A DNA stretch of 64,000 nucleotides from Streptomyces sp. 130 (GTDB lineage: Bacteria > Actinomycetota > Actinomycetes > Streptomycetales > Streptomycetaceae). Position numbers and translations under genes: made by a program. Of this stretch, positions 39,579 through 48,563 are shown one piece after another; the stretch's first letter is position 1, and each line of letters starts with the position of its first letter. The notes beneath the pieces are model-generated. The model was not told the origin of the DNA, did not search any database, and saw only the letters and a list, made by a program, of their open reading frames with translations. Location: NCBI RefSeq assembly GCF_007096885.1, contig NZ_VJNO01000005.1, positions 183,269 to 247,268 on the forward strand, in the 5' to 3' direction.

Positions 39579-40475
39579 GTGGATCTGGCCCTGCTGCGTA
39601 CCTTCGTCACCGTCCACCGGGCCGGCTCGTTCACCCGCGCCGCCGCGCTGCTCGGTCTCTCGCAGCCCGCTGTGACCTCCCAGATACGCACCCTGGAACG
39701 CCAGCTGGGCCGTCCGCTGTTCCTGCGCAGGGCCCGGGGAGTGACACCGACGACGATCGGCGACGAACTCGCGCACCGGGCCGCGCCGCACCTGGACGCC
39801 CTCGTCGAGATCGCCGAGACCGAGCTCGATGAGGAGTCGGGCGTCCGGACACTGCATCTGGCGGGCCCACCGGAATTCCTCTCCCTGCGCGTCCTGCCCG
39901 CGCTCACCCCGCTGATCGCCCAGGGCCTCGCGCTGCGCGGTTCGTTCTCCGCCGACGCGGACGAAGTCTTGGAGGGCCTGGCCGCCGGCCACCACGACTT
40001 GGCCCTCGTGACGGCCCGGCCGCGCGGGGAACTGCTCACCGCCACCCCACTCTGCGACGAGGAGCACGTCCTGGTCGCCGCCCCGCGCTGGGCCGGCCGG
40101 CTGGGGCCGGGCACGCTGCGACGCAACGGCCCCGTGGTCCTGGAGCAGCTGCCCGTGGTGGAGGTGCACGAGAGCCTGCCGCTCGTCTCCCGCTACTGGG
40201 CCGCCGTCTTCGAGAGCGCGCCCGCAGCCGCCGGCGCCGTCATCGCCCCGGATTTGCGGGCGGTCCTGGCGTGCGCGTCCGCGGGCGCCGGGCTCGCCGT
40301 GCTGCCGCGCTATCTGTGCCAGGGCGCGCTGGAACGCGGCGAGGTGGTGGCGCTCCTCGACCCTCCGGTCCCGCCCCTGCGCACGTACTTCCTCGCCGCG
40401 CGGACCGGCACGCTCGCGCTTCCGCATCTCGCCCGGGCGCACGAGTGGCTGCTGCGGGCCGCGGCCGACTGGTGA
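39579..40475 (+). CDS. LysR-family transcriptional regulator
   Basis: 298 aa from GTG 39579 (VDLALLRTFVTVHRAGSFTRAAALLGLSQPAVTSQIRTLERQLGRPLFLRR), the standard LysR N-terminus; purine-rich GAGAGGGG lies upstream. The C-terminal domain is the two-lobed effector-binding fold. It is not divergent from a metabolic gene; the next gene downstream (Nudix, 63 bp away) is in the same direction. Target unknown. Confidence 0.9.
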   Translation: MDLALLRTFVTVHRAGSFTRAAALLGLSQPAVTSQIRTLERQLGRPLFLRRARGVTPTTIGDELAHRAAPHLDALVEIAETELDEESGVRTLHLAGPPEFLSLRVLPALTPLIAQGLALRGSFSADADEVLEGLAAGHHDLALVTARPRGELLTATPLCDEEHVLVAAPRWAGRLGPGTLRRNGPVVLEQLPVVEVHESLPLVSRYWAAVFESAPAAAGAVIAPDLRAVLACASAGAGLAVLPRYLCQGALERGEVVALLDPPVPPLRTYFLAARTGTLALPHLARAHEWLLRAAADW

Positions 40476-40538
40476 CCTCAGGAGCGCCCGACAGCGCCCC
40501 GGTGTTTCAGAACGGGTCCCATGGGCCACGCTTCTGCC

Positions 40539-41018
40539 ATGACCGAACGTCCTGTGGTCAAGCGCACCGCACGCGCCATCCTGCTCGACGGCGACGACCT
40601 CGTCCTCATCAAGCGCACCAAGCCCGGGGTGGACCCGTACTGGCTCACTCCGGGGGGCGGGGTCGAGCCCGAGGACGCCACCGTGGTCGACGCCCTGCAC
40701 CGCGAAGTGGACGAGGAACTGGGCGCCAAGATCACCGATGTGGTGCCCTGCTTCGTCGACACCGTGGAACACATCGAGGAGGGAGGGGTGAAGGGCGTCA
40801 AGGTCCAGCACTTCTTCGTCTGCCGCCTCGACTCCATGGATCTGTCCCTGCGCCACGGCCCCGAGATCGACGCGCCCTGCGGCGAGTACGACGTCGTGCG
40901 CGTGCCCTTCAGCCGGGTCGGGATTGCCGCAGTGCACCTCGTGCCGCTGTCGTTGCGGCACTATCTGGACGGCAATATCGAAGGCGTCCGGGCTCTGCAC
41001 GCCGCTGACCTGGGCTGA
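40539..41018 (+). CDS. Nudix hydrolase
   Basis: 159 aa from ATG 40539 (MTERPVVKRTARAILL); an ATG at 40521 would add six residues. The Nudix box is GGGVEPEDATVVDALHREVDEELGA: the REVDEELGA half is canonical, but the Glu that normally sits eight residues before the RE is Ala, with acidic residues one and two places earlier. Activity on a nucleoside diphosphate derivative is probable; the substrate is not known. Confidence 0.85.
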   Translation: MTERPVVKRTARAILLDGDDLVLIKRTKPGVDPYWLTPGGGVEPEDATVVDALHREVDEELGAKITDVVPCFVDTVEHIEEGGVKGVKVQHFFVCRLDSMDLSLRHGPEIDAPCGEYDVVRVPFSRVGIAAVHLVPLSLRHYLDGNIEGVRALHAADLG

Positions 41019-41062
41019 CACACCGAGCGGGGCACATGGAGGCGGCCCTCACGCCGTGCCCG

Positions 41063-41078
41063 TGTTTCACGTGAAACC
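41063..41078. other. parS site between Nudix and GNAT genes
   Basis: Perfect core GTTTCACGTGAAAC at 41064-41077; the 16-mer is TGTTTCACGTGAAACC. Intergenic, without an extended palindrome. Confidence 0.92.
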
Positions 41079-41176
41079 GCTGGCCGCCAAGGCCCGGGCC
41101 CAAATTTCGCTGCGGGACTCGACCAGTTCCGGTAAAGCGGTGGACGAGCGATCATCGGTCGGAGAGCCTGGCCCGT

Positions 41177-42058
41177 ATGCCCAGCTCATTGCCTCGCCCG
41201 CTGTCCGATCTCCCCATCCGGCGCCTCACTCGGGACGACCTGGTCGCCTGCGCCGATCTCAGCGAGGACCGGGGCTGGCCGCGCGATGAGGAGCGTTGGA
41301 CGCTGCTCCTCGCCGCCGGCACGGGCTACGGGATCGATGACCCCGACAGCAAGGGCTTGATGGGGAGCTGTGTGGTGCTCCCGTACGGCACCGAGATGGC
41401 GGCCGTCGGCATGCTGCTCGTTGCCGGGCGCCATGCCCGTCGCGGGGTGGGCCGGTATCTGATGCAACGGGTGATCGAGGCCGCCGGGGACACCCCGCTC
41501 AGCCTCCATGCGACGGCGTCGGGCCGCCCCCTCTACGAAGAGCTCGGATTCGCGCCCGTGGGGCGCACCATCCGTCTCAGTGGGGCCTTCCGGCCGGCGG
41601 CGGCAGCCCTGCATGCTCTTGGCGGCCCCGAGACCGTCATCCGGTCTGCTTCCGCCCATGATCTGCGGGCCGTGGTGCGGCTGGACTCGGCCGTCTTCGG
41701 GCTCGACCGCACGCATCTGCTGACCCGGCTCCCGACGTTCGCCGATCACCTGCGCGTCGCCGAGGAGGACGGGGAGCTCACCGGGTTCGCCGCGCTCTCG
41801 CCGAGCGCGGCGAACCATGCCGTCGGGCCCCTGATCGCCAAGGACACCTCCACGGCGAAGCTGCTCGTGGCCTCGCTGGCCGAAGCTACGGACCGGCCGC
41901 TGCGCGTGGATGTCGACGCCCGCCACGAGGACCTGCTGGACTGGCTGGTGCGCTGTGGACTGCGGTCGGACTCGGAGACCACGGTGATGGCGCTGGGCGG
42001 ACGGCAGCACGCGGACTGGCCCCGCTACTTCGCGCCCTTCAGCCTGGCCACGGGCTGA
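41177..42058 (+). CDS. GNAT acetyltransferase (two-domain)
   Basis: 293 aa, ATG start. The N-terminal GNAT domain has the acetyl-CoA loop in GRHARRGVGRYLMQRVIEAA and the YEELGF segment. The C-terminal half (from about residue 155) resembles the second domain of YitH/HolE-type acetyltransferases. Substrate unknown. Just downstream of a parS site. Confidence 0.82.
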   Translation: MPSSLPRPLSDLPIRRLTRDDLVACADLSEDRGWPRDEERWTLLLAAGTGYGIDDPDSKGLMGSCVVLPYGTEMAAVGMLLVAGRHARRGVGRYLMQRVIEAAGDTPLSLHATASGRPLYEELGFAPVGRTIRLSGAFRPAAAALHALGGPETVIRSASAHDLRAVVRLDSAVFGLDRTHLLTRLPTFADHLRVAEEDGELTGFAALSPSAANHAVGPLIAKDTSTAKLLVASLAEATDRPLRVDVDARHEDLLDWLVRCGLRSDSETTVMALGGRQHADWPRYFAPFSLATG

Positions 42059-42068
42059 CCCATCCGAT

Positions 42069-43280
42069 TCAGCTCCGAGTGTCGAGGGCCGCTGCCGGCT
42101 CGGGGGTGTGGGTAGCGACGAGGCGGCTCGGTGCGGTCGTACGGCGCTCCAGCGCACCGGCGACGAGGGCGAGAACCAGAGCCGATGCGGCGAGCGCCGC
42201 TCCGACCCAGTTGGGAGCGGTGTAGCCGAGGCCGGCACCGATGACGATCCCGCCGAGCCAGGCCGCGAGCGCGTTGCCCAGATTGAAGGCGCCGATGTTC
42301 ATCGCCGAGGCCAGCGTCGGGGCGTCCGCCGCCTGGTCGAGCACCCGCTTCTGGAGGGGTGGCACGGTCGCGAAGCCGAAGGCACCGATCAGAACGAGGG
42401 TGACCGCAGCCGCGACCTTGTTGTGGGCGGTCAGAGTGAAGAGGACCAGGACCAGGGCGAGACCGCTCAGCGACACGAAGAGCAGCAGCGCGGGACGCCG
42501 GTCGGCGTACCTGCCGCCGATCAGGTTCCCGCCGACCATGCCGAGACCGAACAGAATCAGGAGCCAGGTGACGGCGGAGGCCGAGTACCCGGCGGTCTCG
42601 GTCATCATCGGTGTGATGTAGGTGATCGCCGCGAAAACGCCGCCGAATCCGAGGACGGTCATCGCCATGGCGAGCAGGACCTGCACATTGCGGAACGCCG
42701 CGATTTCCTGCCGCAGTCTGACGCCCTCGGCGCGGGGCTGTTCCGGTACTAGCCGGGCGACGCCGAGAAGGCCGAGGACGCCCAGCGCGGCGACGAGGAA
42801 GAACGTGACCCGCCACCCGGTGTGCTGCCCGATGTAGGTGCCCGCCGGCACCCCGACGACGTTGGCGACGGTGAGCCCGGTGAACATCAGGGCGATGGCG
42901 CCGGCCTTCTTCTGCGGAGCGACCAGATCCGCCGCTACGACCGCTCCGATGCCGAAGAACGCACCGTGGGCGAGCGAGGCGATCACCCGGCCGGCGACCA
43001 TCACCGCGAAGACGGGAGCGGCTGCGGTGACCACGTTGCCGACGATGAACAAGCCCATGAGGACCATCAGCATCCGCTTGCGGCTGACCTTCGTGCCGAG
43101 CACGGTCATCAGCGGCGCGCCGAGCACGACGCCGAGCGCGTAGCCCGTGGCCAGGAAGCCGGCAGCCGGGATGGACACCTGGAACTCGGCGGCCGCCTCG
43201 GGAAGCAGCCCCATGACCACGAACTCGGTGGTCCCGATACCGAATGCCCCGATGGCCAGGGCGAGGAGTGCGAGCGGCAT
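42069..43280 (-). CDS. MFS drug-efflux-type transporter
   Basis: 403 aa, twelve predicted helices. DHA1/AraJ-Cmx type, recognised by LALAIGAFGIGTTEFVVMGLLPEAAAEF at the N-terminus and the ASLAHGAFFGIGAVVAADLV segment. It is likely a proton-driven exporter. Divergent from a MarR regulator gene with shared direct repeats between them, the usual arrangement of a regulated drug pump. Confidence 0.87.
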   Translation of the reverse strand: MPLALLALAIGAFGIGTTEFVVMGLLPEAAAEFQVSIPAAGFLATGYALGVVLGAPLMTVLGTKVSRKRMLMVLMGLFIVGNVVTAAAPVFAVMVAGRVIASLAHGAFFGIGAVVAADLVAPQKKAGAIALMFTGLTVANVVGVPAGTYIGQHTGWRVTFFLVAALGVLGLLGVARLVPEQPRAEGVRLRQEIAAFRNVQVLLAMAMTVLGFGGVFAAITYITPMMTETAGYSASAVTWLLILFGLGMVGGNLIGGRYADRRPALLLFVSLSGLALVLVLFTLTAHNKVAAAVTLVLIGAFGFATVPPLQKRVLDQAADAPTLASAMNIGAFNLGNALAAWLGGIVIGAGLGYTAPNWVGAALAASALVLALVAGALERRTTAPSRLVATHTPEPAAALDTRS

Positions 43281-43328
43281 GGGTCCCCTTCCAAGTGATT
43301 GCTAGTGCCCCTTACAGGCTTAGACAAT

Positions 43329-43358
43329 AATTGCAGACGCTCTTTAATTGCAAGCGCT
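43329..43358. promoter_or_regulatory. Direct repeats in the MFS-MarR divergent promoter
   Basis: AATTGCAGACGCT (43329-43341) and AATTGCAAGCGCT (43346-43358) are direct repeats 17 bp apart in the 136-bp divergent gap. They are the best candidates for the MarR binding site. Confidence 0.5.
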
Positions 43359-43416
43359 GGCTATTGCGGTAGTCGGCTACTCTGGATGTAAGCGGCTCCG
43401 ATACGGAGGAGAGACC

Positions 43417-43878
43417 ATGACAGCCACTGACCCGGCTCTGACCGCCCTCTCCCAGGGCTGGATCGCGCTGTCCCTGCTCCACGGCAGGATCGAGACCCGC
43501 ATCGAGCGTGCCTTGCAGAGCGGCCACAACCTGAGCGTCCGCGAGTACTCCCTGCTGGACGTGCTCAGCCGACAGCACAGCGGCCCAGGCGGGCATCTGC
43601 AGATGAAGCAGGTGGCGGATGCCGTCGGGCTGAGCCAGAGCGCCACCACGCGCCTGGTGACCCGCCTCGAAGACCGAGGGCTGCTGACCCGGTATCTCTG
43701 CGACACCGACCGCCGGGGCATCTACACCGACGTCACCCCCGCCGGGCTCTCCCTGGTCGCTGACGCCCGGCCCACCAACGACCGTGCTCTGCGCAGCGCG
43801 CTCGACGAGGCCGCCCAGAACCCCGAACTCGCCCCGCTCGTCCGTGCCGTCGAGGAACTGAAGGCCGTTCCCGTCTAG
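43417..43878 (+). CDS. MarR-family regulator
   Basis: 153 aa from ATG 43417 with GGAGGAG upstream. Winged helix in MKQVADAVGLSQSATTRLVTRLEDRGLLTRYLCDTDRRGIYTDVTPAGLSL, the diagnostic MarR recognition helix and wing. Divergent from the MFS pump, which it most likely represses until a ligand is present. Confidence 0.9.
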   Translation: MTATDPALTALSQGWIALSLLHGRIETRIERALQSGHNLSVREYSLLDVLSRQHSGPGGHLQMKQVADAVGLSQSATTRLVTRLEDRGLLTRYLCDTDRRGIYTDVTPAGLSLVADARPTNDRALRSALDEAAQNPELAPLVRAVEELKAVPV

Positions 43879-43931
43879 AGCCCGACCGAACGGCGGGGTC
43901 CAGCTGCTGTCGACTGCGTAGGCTGCGGATC

Positions 43932-44384
43932 ATGAGGGATCTGGAGATACGCCGAGCTACCGCTGACGATCTGGCCGACATCGTGGCTCTGCTCGCCGAC
44001 GATCCGCTGGGCGCCCAGCGCGAGTCACCGGACGACCTCGCGCCCTACCGAGCGGCGCTCCGGCGGCTGGCCGACGACCCGAATCAGCACCTGATGGTCG
44101 CCGTGCGCGAGGAGCGCGTCGTCGGGACCATGCAGCTGACCGTGATCCCGGGGCTGTCCCGGCGCGGCTCGACCCGGTCCGTGATCGAAGGTGTCCGCAT
44201 CCACGCGGACGAACGGGGAAGCGGCCTCGGTACCCGGCTGATTCAGTGGGCGGTGGACGAATCACGTCGGCAGGGCTGCCAACTGGTACAGCTCACTTCC
44301 GACGCGTCCCGCACCGACGCTCATCGCTTCTACGAGCGGCTGGGGTTCGCCGCCAGCCATGTGGGCTTCAAACTCGCACTCTGA
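43932..44384 (+). CDS. GNAT acetyltransferase
   Basis: 150 aa, ATG start. Single GNAT domain with the acetyl-CoA loop in IHADERGSGLGTRLIQWAVDESRRQG and the HRFYERLGF Tyr. Substrate unknown. 53 bp after the MarR gene and 30 bp before the next gene, so possibly co-transcribed with the winged-helix gene. Confidence 0.87.
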   Translation: MRDLEIRRATADDLADIVALLADDPLGAQRESPDDLAPYRAALRRLADDPNQHLMVAVREERVVGTMQLTVIPGLSRRGSTRSVIEGVRIHADERGSGLGTRLIQWAVDESRRQGCQLVQLTSDASRTDAHRFYERLGFAASHVGFKLAL

Positions 44385-44414
44385 CCTGTCTGCCTCGTTC
44401 CCGAGGAGCCCGAC

Positions 44415-45578
44415 GTGCAACGCATCAGTGACGAACAGCGGCGTATCCGGATCACCCGCCGCCATCTGCTGACCCCCGCTGAACGGGCGTCGTCGCCCGT
44501 CGTGGTGGCCGACGCCCTCGTCGCGCTCCACGCGACCGACGCGGCCACCGTCTTCCTCTCGGCCTGCGCCAGGCTCGCCGAACCCGATGTTGCCGAGGTG
44601 GAGCGGTCTCTCTACGAAGACGTCTCCCTGGTGCGGATGCTCTCCATGCGCAACACCCTCTTCGTCGTGTCGGACGAGACGGCCCCGCACGTCGAGGCGG
44701 CGAACGCGCGCGCTGTGGCCGCCAAGGAGCGCCGCAATCTGCTCAAGCATCTCCGCGAGGACGGAAACGGCCTGGACGAACGCTGGCTGGACGAGACCGA
44801 GCGGAGCACCCTCGCCTTCCTGAACAGCAGTGGCCCTGTGTCGGGCAGCGAACTCGCCGCCGGTGTGGCCGCCCTTCGCACCAAGATCACCGTCTTCCCC
44901 GGGAAGAAGCAGGAAACGGTCCAGGGCGTCGCGACCCGGGTGATCCGGGTGCTGGCCGCCGAGGGAAGGATCCGCAGGGACCGGCCGCGGGGCTCTTGGA
45001 CGTCCAGCCAGTTCCGCTGGGCCCCGGCCCGCCCACGACCCGTGGAGGCAACCGCTCCGGCCCAGGCGGAACTGGCCCTGCGCTGGCTCCGGGCGTACGG
45101 TCCGGGCACCGAGGCAGACCTGAAGTGGTGGACCGGCTGGGGCACCCGTGAGGTCCGTACGGCTCTCGCCGCTGTCGGAGCCGTGGAAGTACGGCTCGAC
45201 AGCGGAGCTCCGGCCTGGGTCGCCCCCGGAGACACGGAGCCCGAGCCCGCCCAGGCCCCCTGCGCGGCCCTGCTGCCCGCCCTCGACCCCAGTGGTATGG
45301 GTTGGGCGGACCGTGGCTTCCATCTGCCGGCCGAGCACCGGGCCGCCCTCTTCGACCGCTCGGGAAACATCGGTCCCACGGTGTGGTGGGGCGGCCGGAT
45401 CGTGGGGGGCTGGGCCCAGCGCGGCGACGGCGAGCTCACCTGGCGGCTGCTGACCGATCCGGGCCGGGAAGCGACGGCAGCGATCGAGGCCGAGGCGGCC
45501 CGGCTGTCGGGCTGGGTGGGGGAAGCCCGGATCACCCCGCGGTTCCGGACCCCGCTGGAACGGGAGTTGACGGCCTGA
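44415..45578 (+). CDS. Winged-helix DNA-binding protein (HTH_42 family)
   Basis: 387 aa from GTG 44415. Matches the winged-helix family that includes the DNA glycosylases YcaQ/AlkX and AlkZ: RRHLLTPAERASSPVVVADALVALHATDAATVFLSACAR, MRNTLFVV, and the late WADRGFHLP and GNIGPTVWWGGRIVGGW segments. The catalytic Gln-x-Gln of AlkZ-type glycosylases is not evident at LHATDA, so glycosylase activity is doubtful. It ends before a palindromic parS site. Confidence 0.8.
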   Translation: MQRISDEQRRIRITRRHLLTPAERASSPVVVADALVALHATDAATVFLSACARLAEPDVAEVERSLYEDVSLVRMLSMRNTLFVVSDETAPHVEAANARAVAAKERRNLLKHLREDGNGLDERWLDETERSTLAFLNSSGPVSGSELAAGVAALRTKITVFPGKKQETVQGVATRVIRVLAAEGRIRRDRPRGSWTSSQFRWAPARPRPVEATAPAQAELALRWLRAYGPGTEADLKWWTGWGTREVRTALAAVGAVEVRLDSGAPAWVAPGDTEPEPAQAPCAALLPALDPSGMGWADRGFHLPAEHRAALFDRSGNIGPTVWWGGRIVGGWAQRGDGELTWRLLTDPGREATAAIEAEAARLSGWVGEARITPRFRTPLERELTA

Positions 45579-45583
45579 GCAGC

Positions 45584-45617
45584 GGTGAGGCCCGTTTCAC
45601 GTGAAACAGGCCTCACC
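45584..45617. other. parS at the centre of a 34-bp palindrome (convergent terminator)
   Basis: The perfect core GTTTCACGTGAAAC (45594-45607) is flanked by GGTGAGGCC (45584-45592) and GGCCTCACC (45609-45617), so 16 of 17 base pairs of a 34-bp dyad match (C45593/A45608 is the one mismatch). It lies in the 63-bp gap between convergent genes, exactly where a bidirectional terminator is expected. Confidence 0.85.
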
Positions 45618-45641
45618 TGTTCCGGGCGCGTCCGGCTGCGC

Positions 45642-47024
45642 TCAGTCCCCCAGACCGCGCCACCCCTCCTCGTCCACGCCGCCGGGCACCGCTGCCGCGG
45701 GGTCGTACGGCTCACGCGTGAAAACGAAAGACCCCAGGTCGAGGTGGCTCACACTGCCGTCCGTGTTCCGCACGATCCGCAGCGTCTCCCCCGCGTAGTA
45801 ACCGTCCAGGCCGACCCAGGTGCCGTCCGGGCGCGCGGTGAAGCGTGCGCCTCGGCCCTGGCCGTTCACCGGCCGCAGCTCCAGCCCGCGATCGGCGGTC
45901 AGCGTCAGGATGTTGGGACGCGTGGCCCAGTACCAGGGCCCGGTCAAAGCGAGAAGTTCGGCGTCCACCTCCGGCAGTGGACGCCATGGCTCAGGGATGC
46001 GCGGCTCGGCCTCGGCGACGATGTCCACAAGGTCGGCGGCCACCTCACCGATCGCGACCCCGGAAGTCGCGTTGACGAGCACCACGGCCGCCACGTCGTC
46101 CTCGGCGCTGACCCAGAGGGCCGCCAGGAACCCGGGAAGCGAACCCGTGTGGCCGATGAAGGTACGGCCCCTGCGCCGGACCAGTTGCAGTCCCAGGCCG
46201 TAGTGATCGGCCCACTCACCGGCCGCGGGGGCAGCCGACGGCTGCTTCATCTCCTGCACCGAAGCGGCACAGAGCACCCGGTCGTCCCCGTCAGCGAGGA
46301 AGGCCGCGAAGCGGAGCAGATCTGCGGTCGTGGACCAGAGCTGCCCGGCGGGCGCCATGAGGCCCAGGTCCTCCGCCGGTTCGGGGAGCAGAGCGTCCGC
46401 CCAGGGGTGCACCGCCCACCCGCCGGCGTGCGGAGCCTGTGGAAGCGAACTGGTCCGGTGCATACCGAGGGGTTCCAGCACCTCGCGACGCAGTACCTCC
46501 TCCCAGGACGCCCCGCGCACGGCCTCGACCAGCGAACCGAGCAAGGTGTAGCCAGGGTTGGAGTAGTGGTGCCGATGGCCGGGCGGATGCATCGCGACCT
46601 GCTCATCGAGCACGTCCGCGAGCGTGGGCCGCAGACTGCCGGGGGTCCGCTCCCACCAGGGCGCGGTCGTCTCGGCCCCGAGCCCCGCGCTGTGGCCGAG
46701 CAGCTGATGGATGGTCACGTCGCCCGCACCGGTGCCGGACAGGTGCTTCTCCAGCGGATCCGCCAGGTCGAGCAGCCCTTCGTCACGCAGCCGCATCACC
46801 AGAACGGCGGTGAAGGTCTTGGTGAGGGAGCCGATCCTGAACTGCGTATCCGAGTCCGGGGCATGACCGTCGACGCAGCTGCGCGCACCCTCCCAGACAG
46901 CCTGTCCCCGCCGTTGCACGGCGGCGACCAGAGAGGGGGTACGTCCTTCGGCCTGAGCCGTGGCGACGCGGTGCAGCAAGGCCCGTCGGGTGCCGGGAAG
47001 CAACTGTTCAACTGGAGAAGTCAT
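45642..47024 (-). CDS. Beta-lactamase-fold serine hydrolase
   Basis: 460 aa from ATG 47024 with AGGTG upstream (a GTG at 47031-47033 would add three codons). Class C / DD-peptidase-like fold: nucleophile SLTK in the form GSLTKTF, the YxN motif in HHYSNPGYTLLG, and HTGSLPGF as the HTG motif. No signal peptide, so it is cytoplasmic or exported by another route. Substrate is likely an ester or amide. It lies 60 bp downstream of dnaB, in the same direction. Confidence 0.87.
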   Translation of the reverse strand: MTSPVEQLLPGTRRALLHRVATAQAEGRTPSLVAAVQRRGQAVWEGARSCVDGHAPDSDTQFRIGSLTKTFTAVLVMRLRDEGLLDLADPLEKHLSGTGAGDVTIHQLLGHSAGLGAETTAPWWERTPGSLRPTLADVLDEQVAMHPPGHRHHYSNPGYTLLGSLVEAVRGASWEEVLRREVLEPLGMHRTSSLPQAPHAGGWAVHPWADALLPEPAEDLGLMAPAGQLWSTTADLLRFAAFLADGDDRVLCAASVQEMKQPSAAPAAGEWADHYGLGLQLVRRRGRTFIGHTGSLPGFLAALWVSAEDDVAAVVLVNATSGVAIGEVAADLVDIVAEAEPRIPEPWRPLPEVDAELLALTGPWYWATRPNILTLTADRGLELRPVNGQGRGARFTARPDGTWVGLDGYYAGETLRIVRNTDGSVSHLDLGSFVFTREPYDPAAAVPGGVDEEGWRGLGD

Positions 47025-47084
47025 CGTCAACACCTACCGCCCGCACGGACGGATGGCGACTCCATTTTCCCGGCCCGGTGCCGA

Positions 47085-48563
47085 TCAGGTCTGCGCCATG
47101 TCCACGAAGCGGGAGTAGTGGCCCTGGAAGGCGACGGTGATGGTCGCCGTGGGGCCGTTGCGGTGCTTGGCCACGATCAGGTCCGCCTCGCCGGCGCGCG
47201 GCGACTCCTTCTCGTACGCGTCCTCGCGGTGCAGCAGGATGACCATGTCGGCGTCCTGCTCGATGGAGCCGGACTCACGCAGGTCGGAGACCATCGGCTT
47301 CTTGTCGGTGCGCTGCTCGGGGCCACGGTTCAGCTGGGAGAGCGCGATGACCGGCAGCTGCAGCTCCTTGGCCAGCAGCTTGAGGTTTCGCGACATGTCG
47401 GAGACCTCCTGCTGACGGCTCTCGGCGCGTTTCGAACCGCCGGACTGCATCAGCTGGAGATAGTCGATGACCACGAGTTTGAGGTCGTTGCGCTGCTTGA
47501 GGCGACGGCACTTCGCCCGGATCTCCATCATGGAGAGGTTGGGGGAGTCGTCGATGTAGAGCGGGGCTGCGGAGACGTCCGGCATCCGCCGAGCCAGCCG
47601 CGTCCAGTCCTCGTCGGTCATCGTGCCGGAACGCATGTGGTGCAGGGCCACCCGCGCTTCGGCGGACAGCAGACGCATCGCGATCTCGTTCCGCCCCATT
47701 TCCAGGGAGAAGATCACGCTGGGCATGTTGCTCTTGATCGAACAGGCGCGGGCGAAGTCCAGCGCGAGGGTCGACTTGCCCATGGCGGGACGGGCCGCGA
47801 TGACGACCATCTGCCCCGGGTGGAGACCGTTCGTCAGAGCGTCGAGGTCGGTGAAGCCGGTGGGCACGCCCGTCATCTCGCCGCTGCGGGAGCCGATCGC
47901 CTCGATCTCGTCCAGGGCGCCTTCCATGATGTCGCCGAGCGGCAGGTAGTCCTCACTGGTCCGCTGCTCGGTGACGGCGTAGATCTCCGCCTGGGCCGAG
48001 TTCACGATGTCATCGACATCGCCGTCAGCCGCGTATCCCATCTGCGTGATCTTCGTACCGGCTTCCACGAGCCGCCGAAGGACCGCGCGTTCGTGGACGA
48101 TCTCCGCGTAGTACGAGGCGTTGGCCGCCGTCGGCACCGACTGGACCAGGGTGTGCAGATACGGGGCCCCGCCCACCTTGGTGATCTCACCGCGCTTGAC
48201 CAGTTCGGCGGCCACGGTGATCGGGTCGGCGGGCTCGCCCTTGGCGTAGAGGTCGAGGATCGCCTGATAGACGGTCTCGTGCGCCGGCCGGTAGAAGTCG
48301 TGGGGCTTGAGGACCTCCACGACCTCGGCGATGGCGTCCTTGGACAGGAGCATGCCGCCGAGCACGGACTGCTCCGCGTCCAGGTCCTGGGGTGGCACCC
48401 GCTCGAAGCCCGCCGAACCGCCATCCCAGTCGTGGGACTCACGGCCGCGGTCATGCCGCTCGCCCCGGTCCCGGTCCTCACCCCGGCGCTGGCGGGATAC
48501 GGGCAGCCGGTCACTGGGGCCGGTGTCCGTCCAAGGGTCGTCCAAGGGTTCGGGAATGCTCAT
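47085..48563 (-). CDS. dnaB: Replicative DNA helicase DnaB
   Basis: 492 aa from ATG 48563 (MSIPEPLDDPW), chosen for the strong GGAGGAGGT seven bases upstream. The N-terminal DnaB domain (PPQDLDAEQSVLGGMLL) is followed by the RecA-type motor with Walker A in ARPAMGKST (about residue 261), SLEMGRNEIAMRLLSAEA and the VVIDYLQLM strand. Length and order are normal. A Gly/Asp/Arg-rich head of about 50 residues is typical of streptomycetes. Several DnaA boxes lie upstream. Confidence 0.96.
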   Translation of the reverse strand: MSIPEPLDDPWTDTGPSDRLPVSRQRRGEDRDRGERHDRGRESHDWDGGSAGFERVPPQDLDAEQSVLGGMLLSKDAIAEVVEVLKPHDFYRPAHETVYQAILDLYAKGEPADPITVAAELVKRGEITKVGGAPYLHTLVQSVPTAANASYYAEIVHERAVLRRLVEAGTKITQMGYAADGDVDDIVNSAQAEIYAVTEQRTSEDYLPLGDIMEGALDEIEAIGSRSGEMTGVPTGFTDLDALTNGLHPGQMVVIAARPAMGKSTLALDFARACSIKSNMPSVIFSLEMGRNEIAMRLLSAEARVALHHMRSGTMTDEDWTRLARRMPDVSAAPLYIDDSPNLSMMEIRAKCRRLKQRNDLKLVVIDYLQLMQSGGSKRAESRQQEVSDMSRNLKLLAKELQLPVIALSQLNRGPEQRTDKKPMVSDLRESGSIEQDADMVILLHREDAYEKESPRAGEADLIVAKHRNGPTATITVAFQGHYSRFVDMAQT

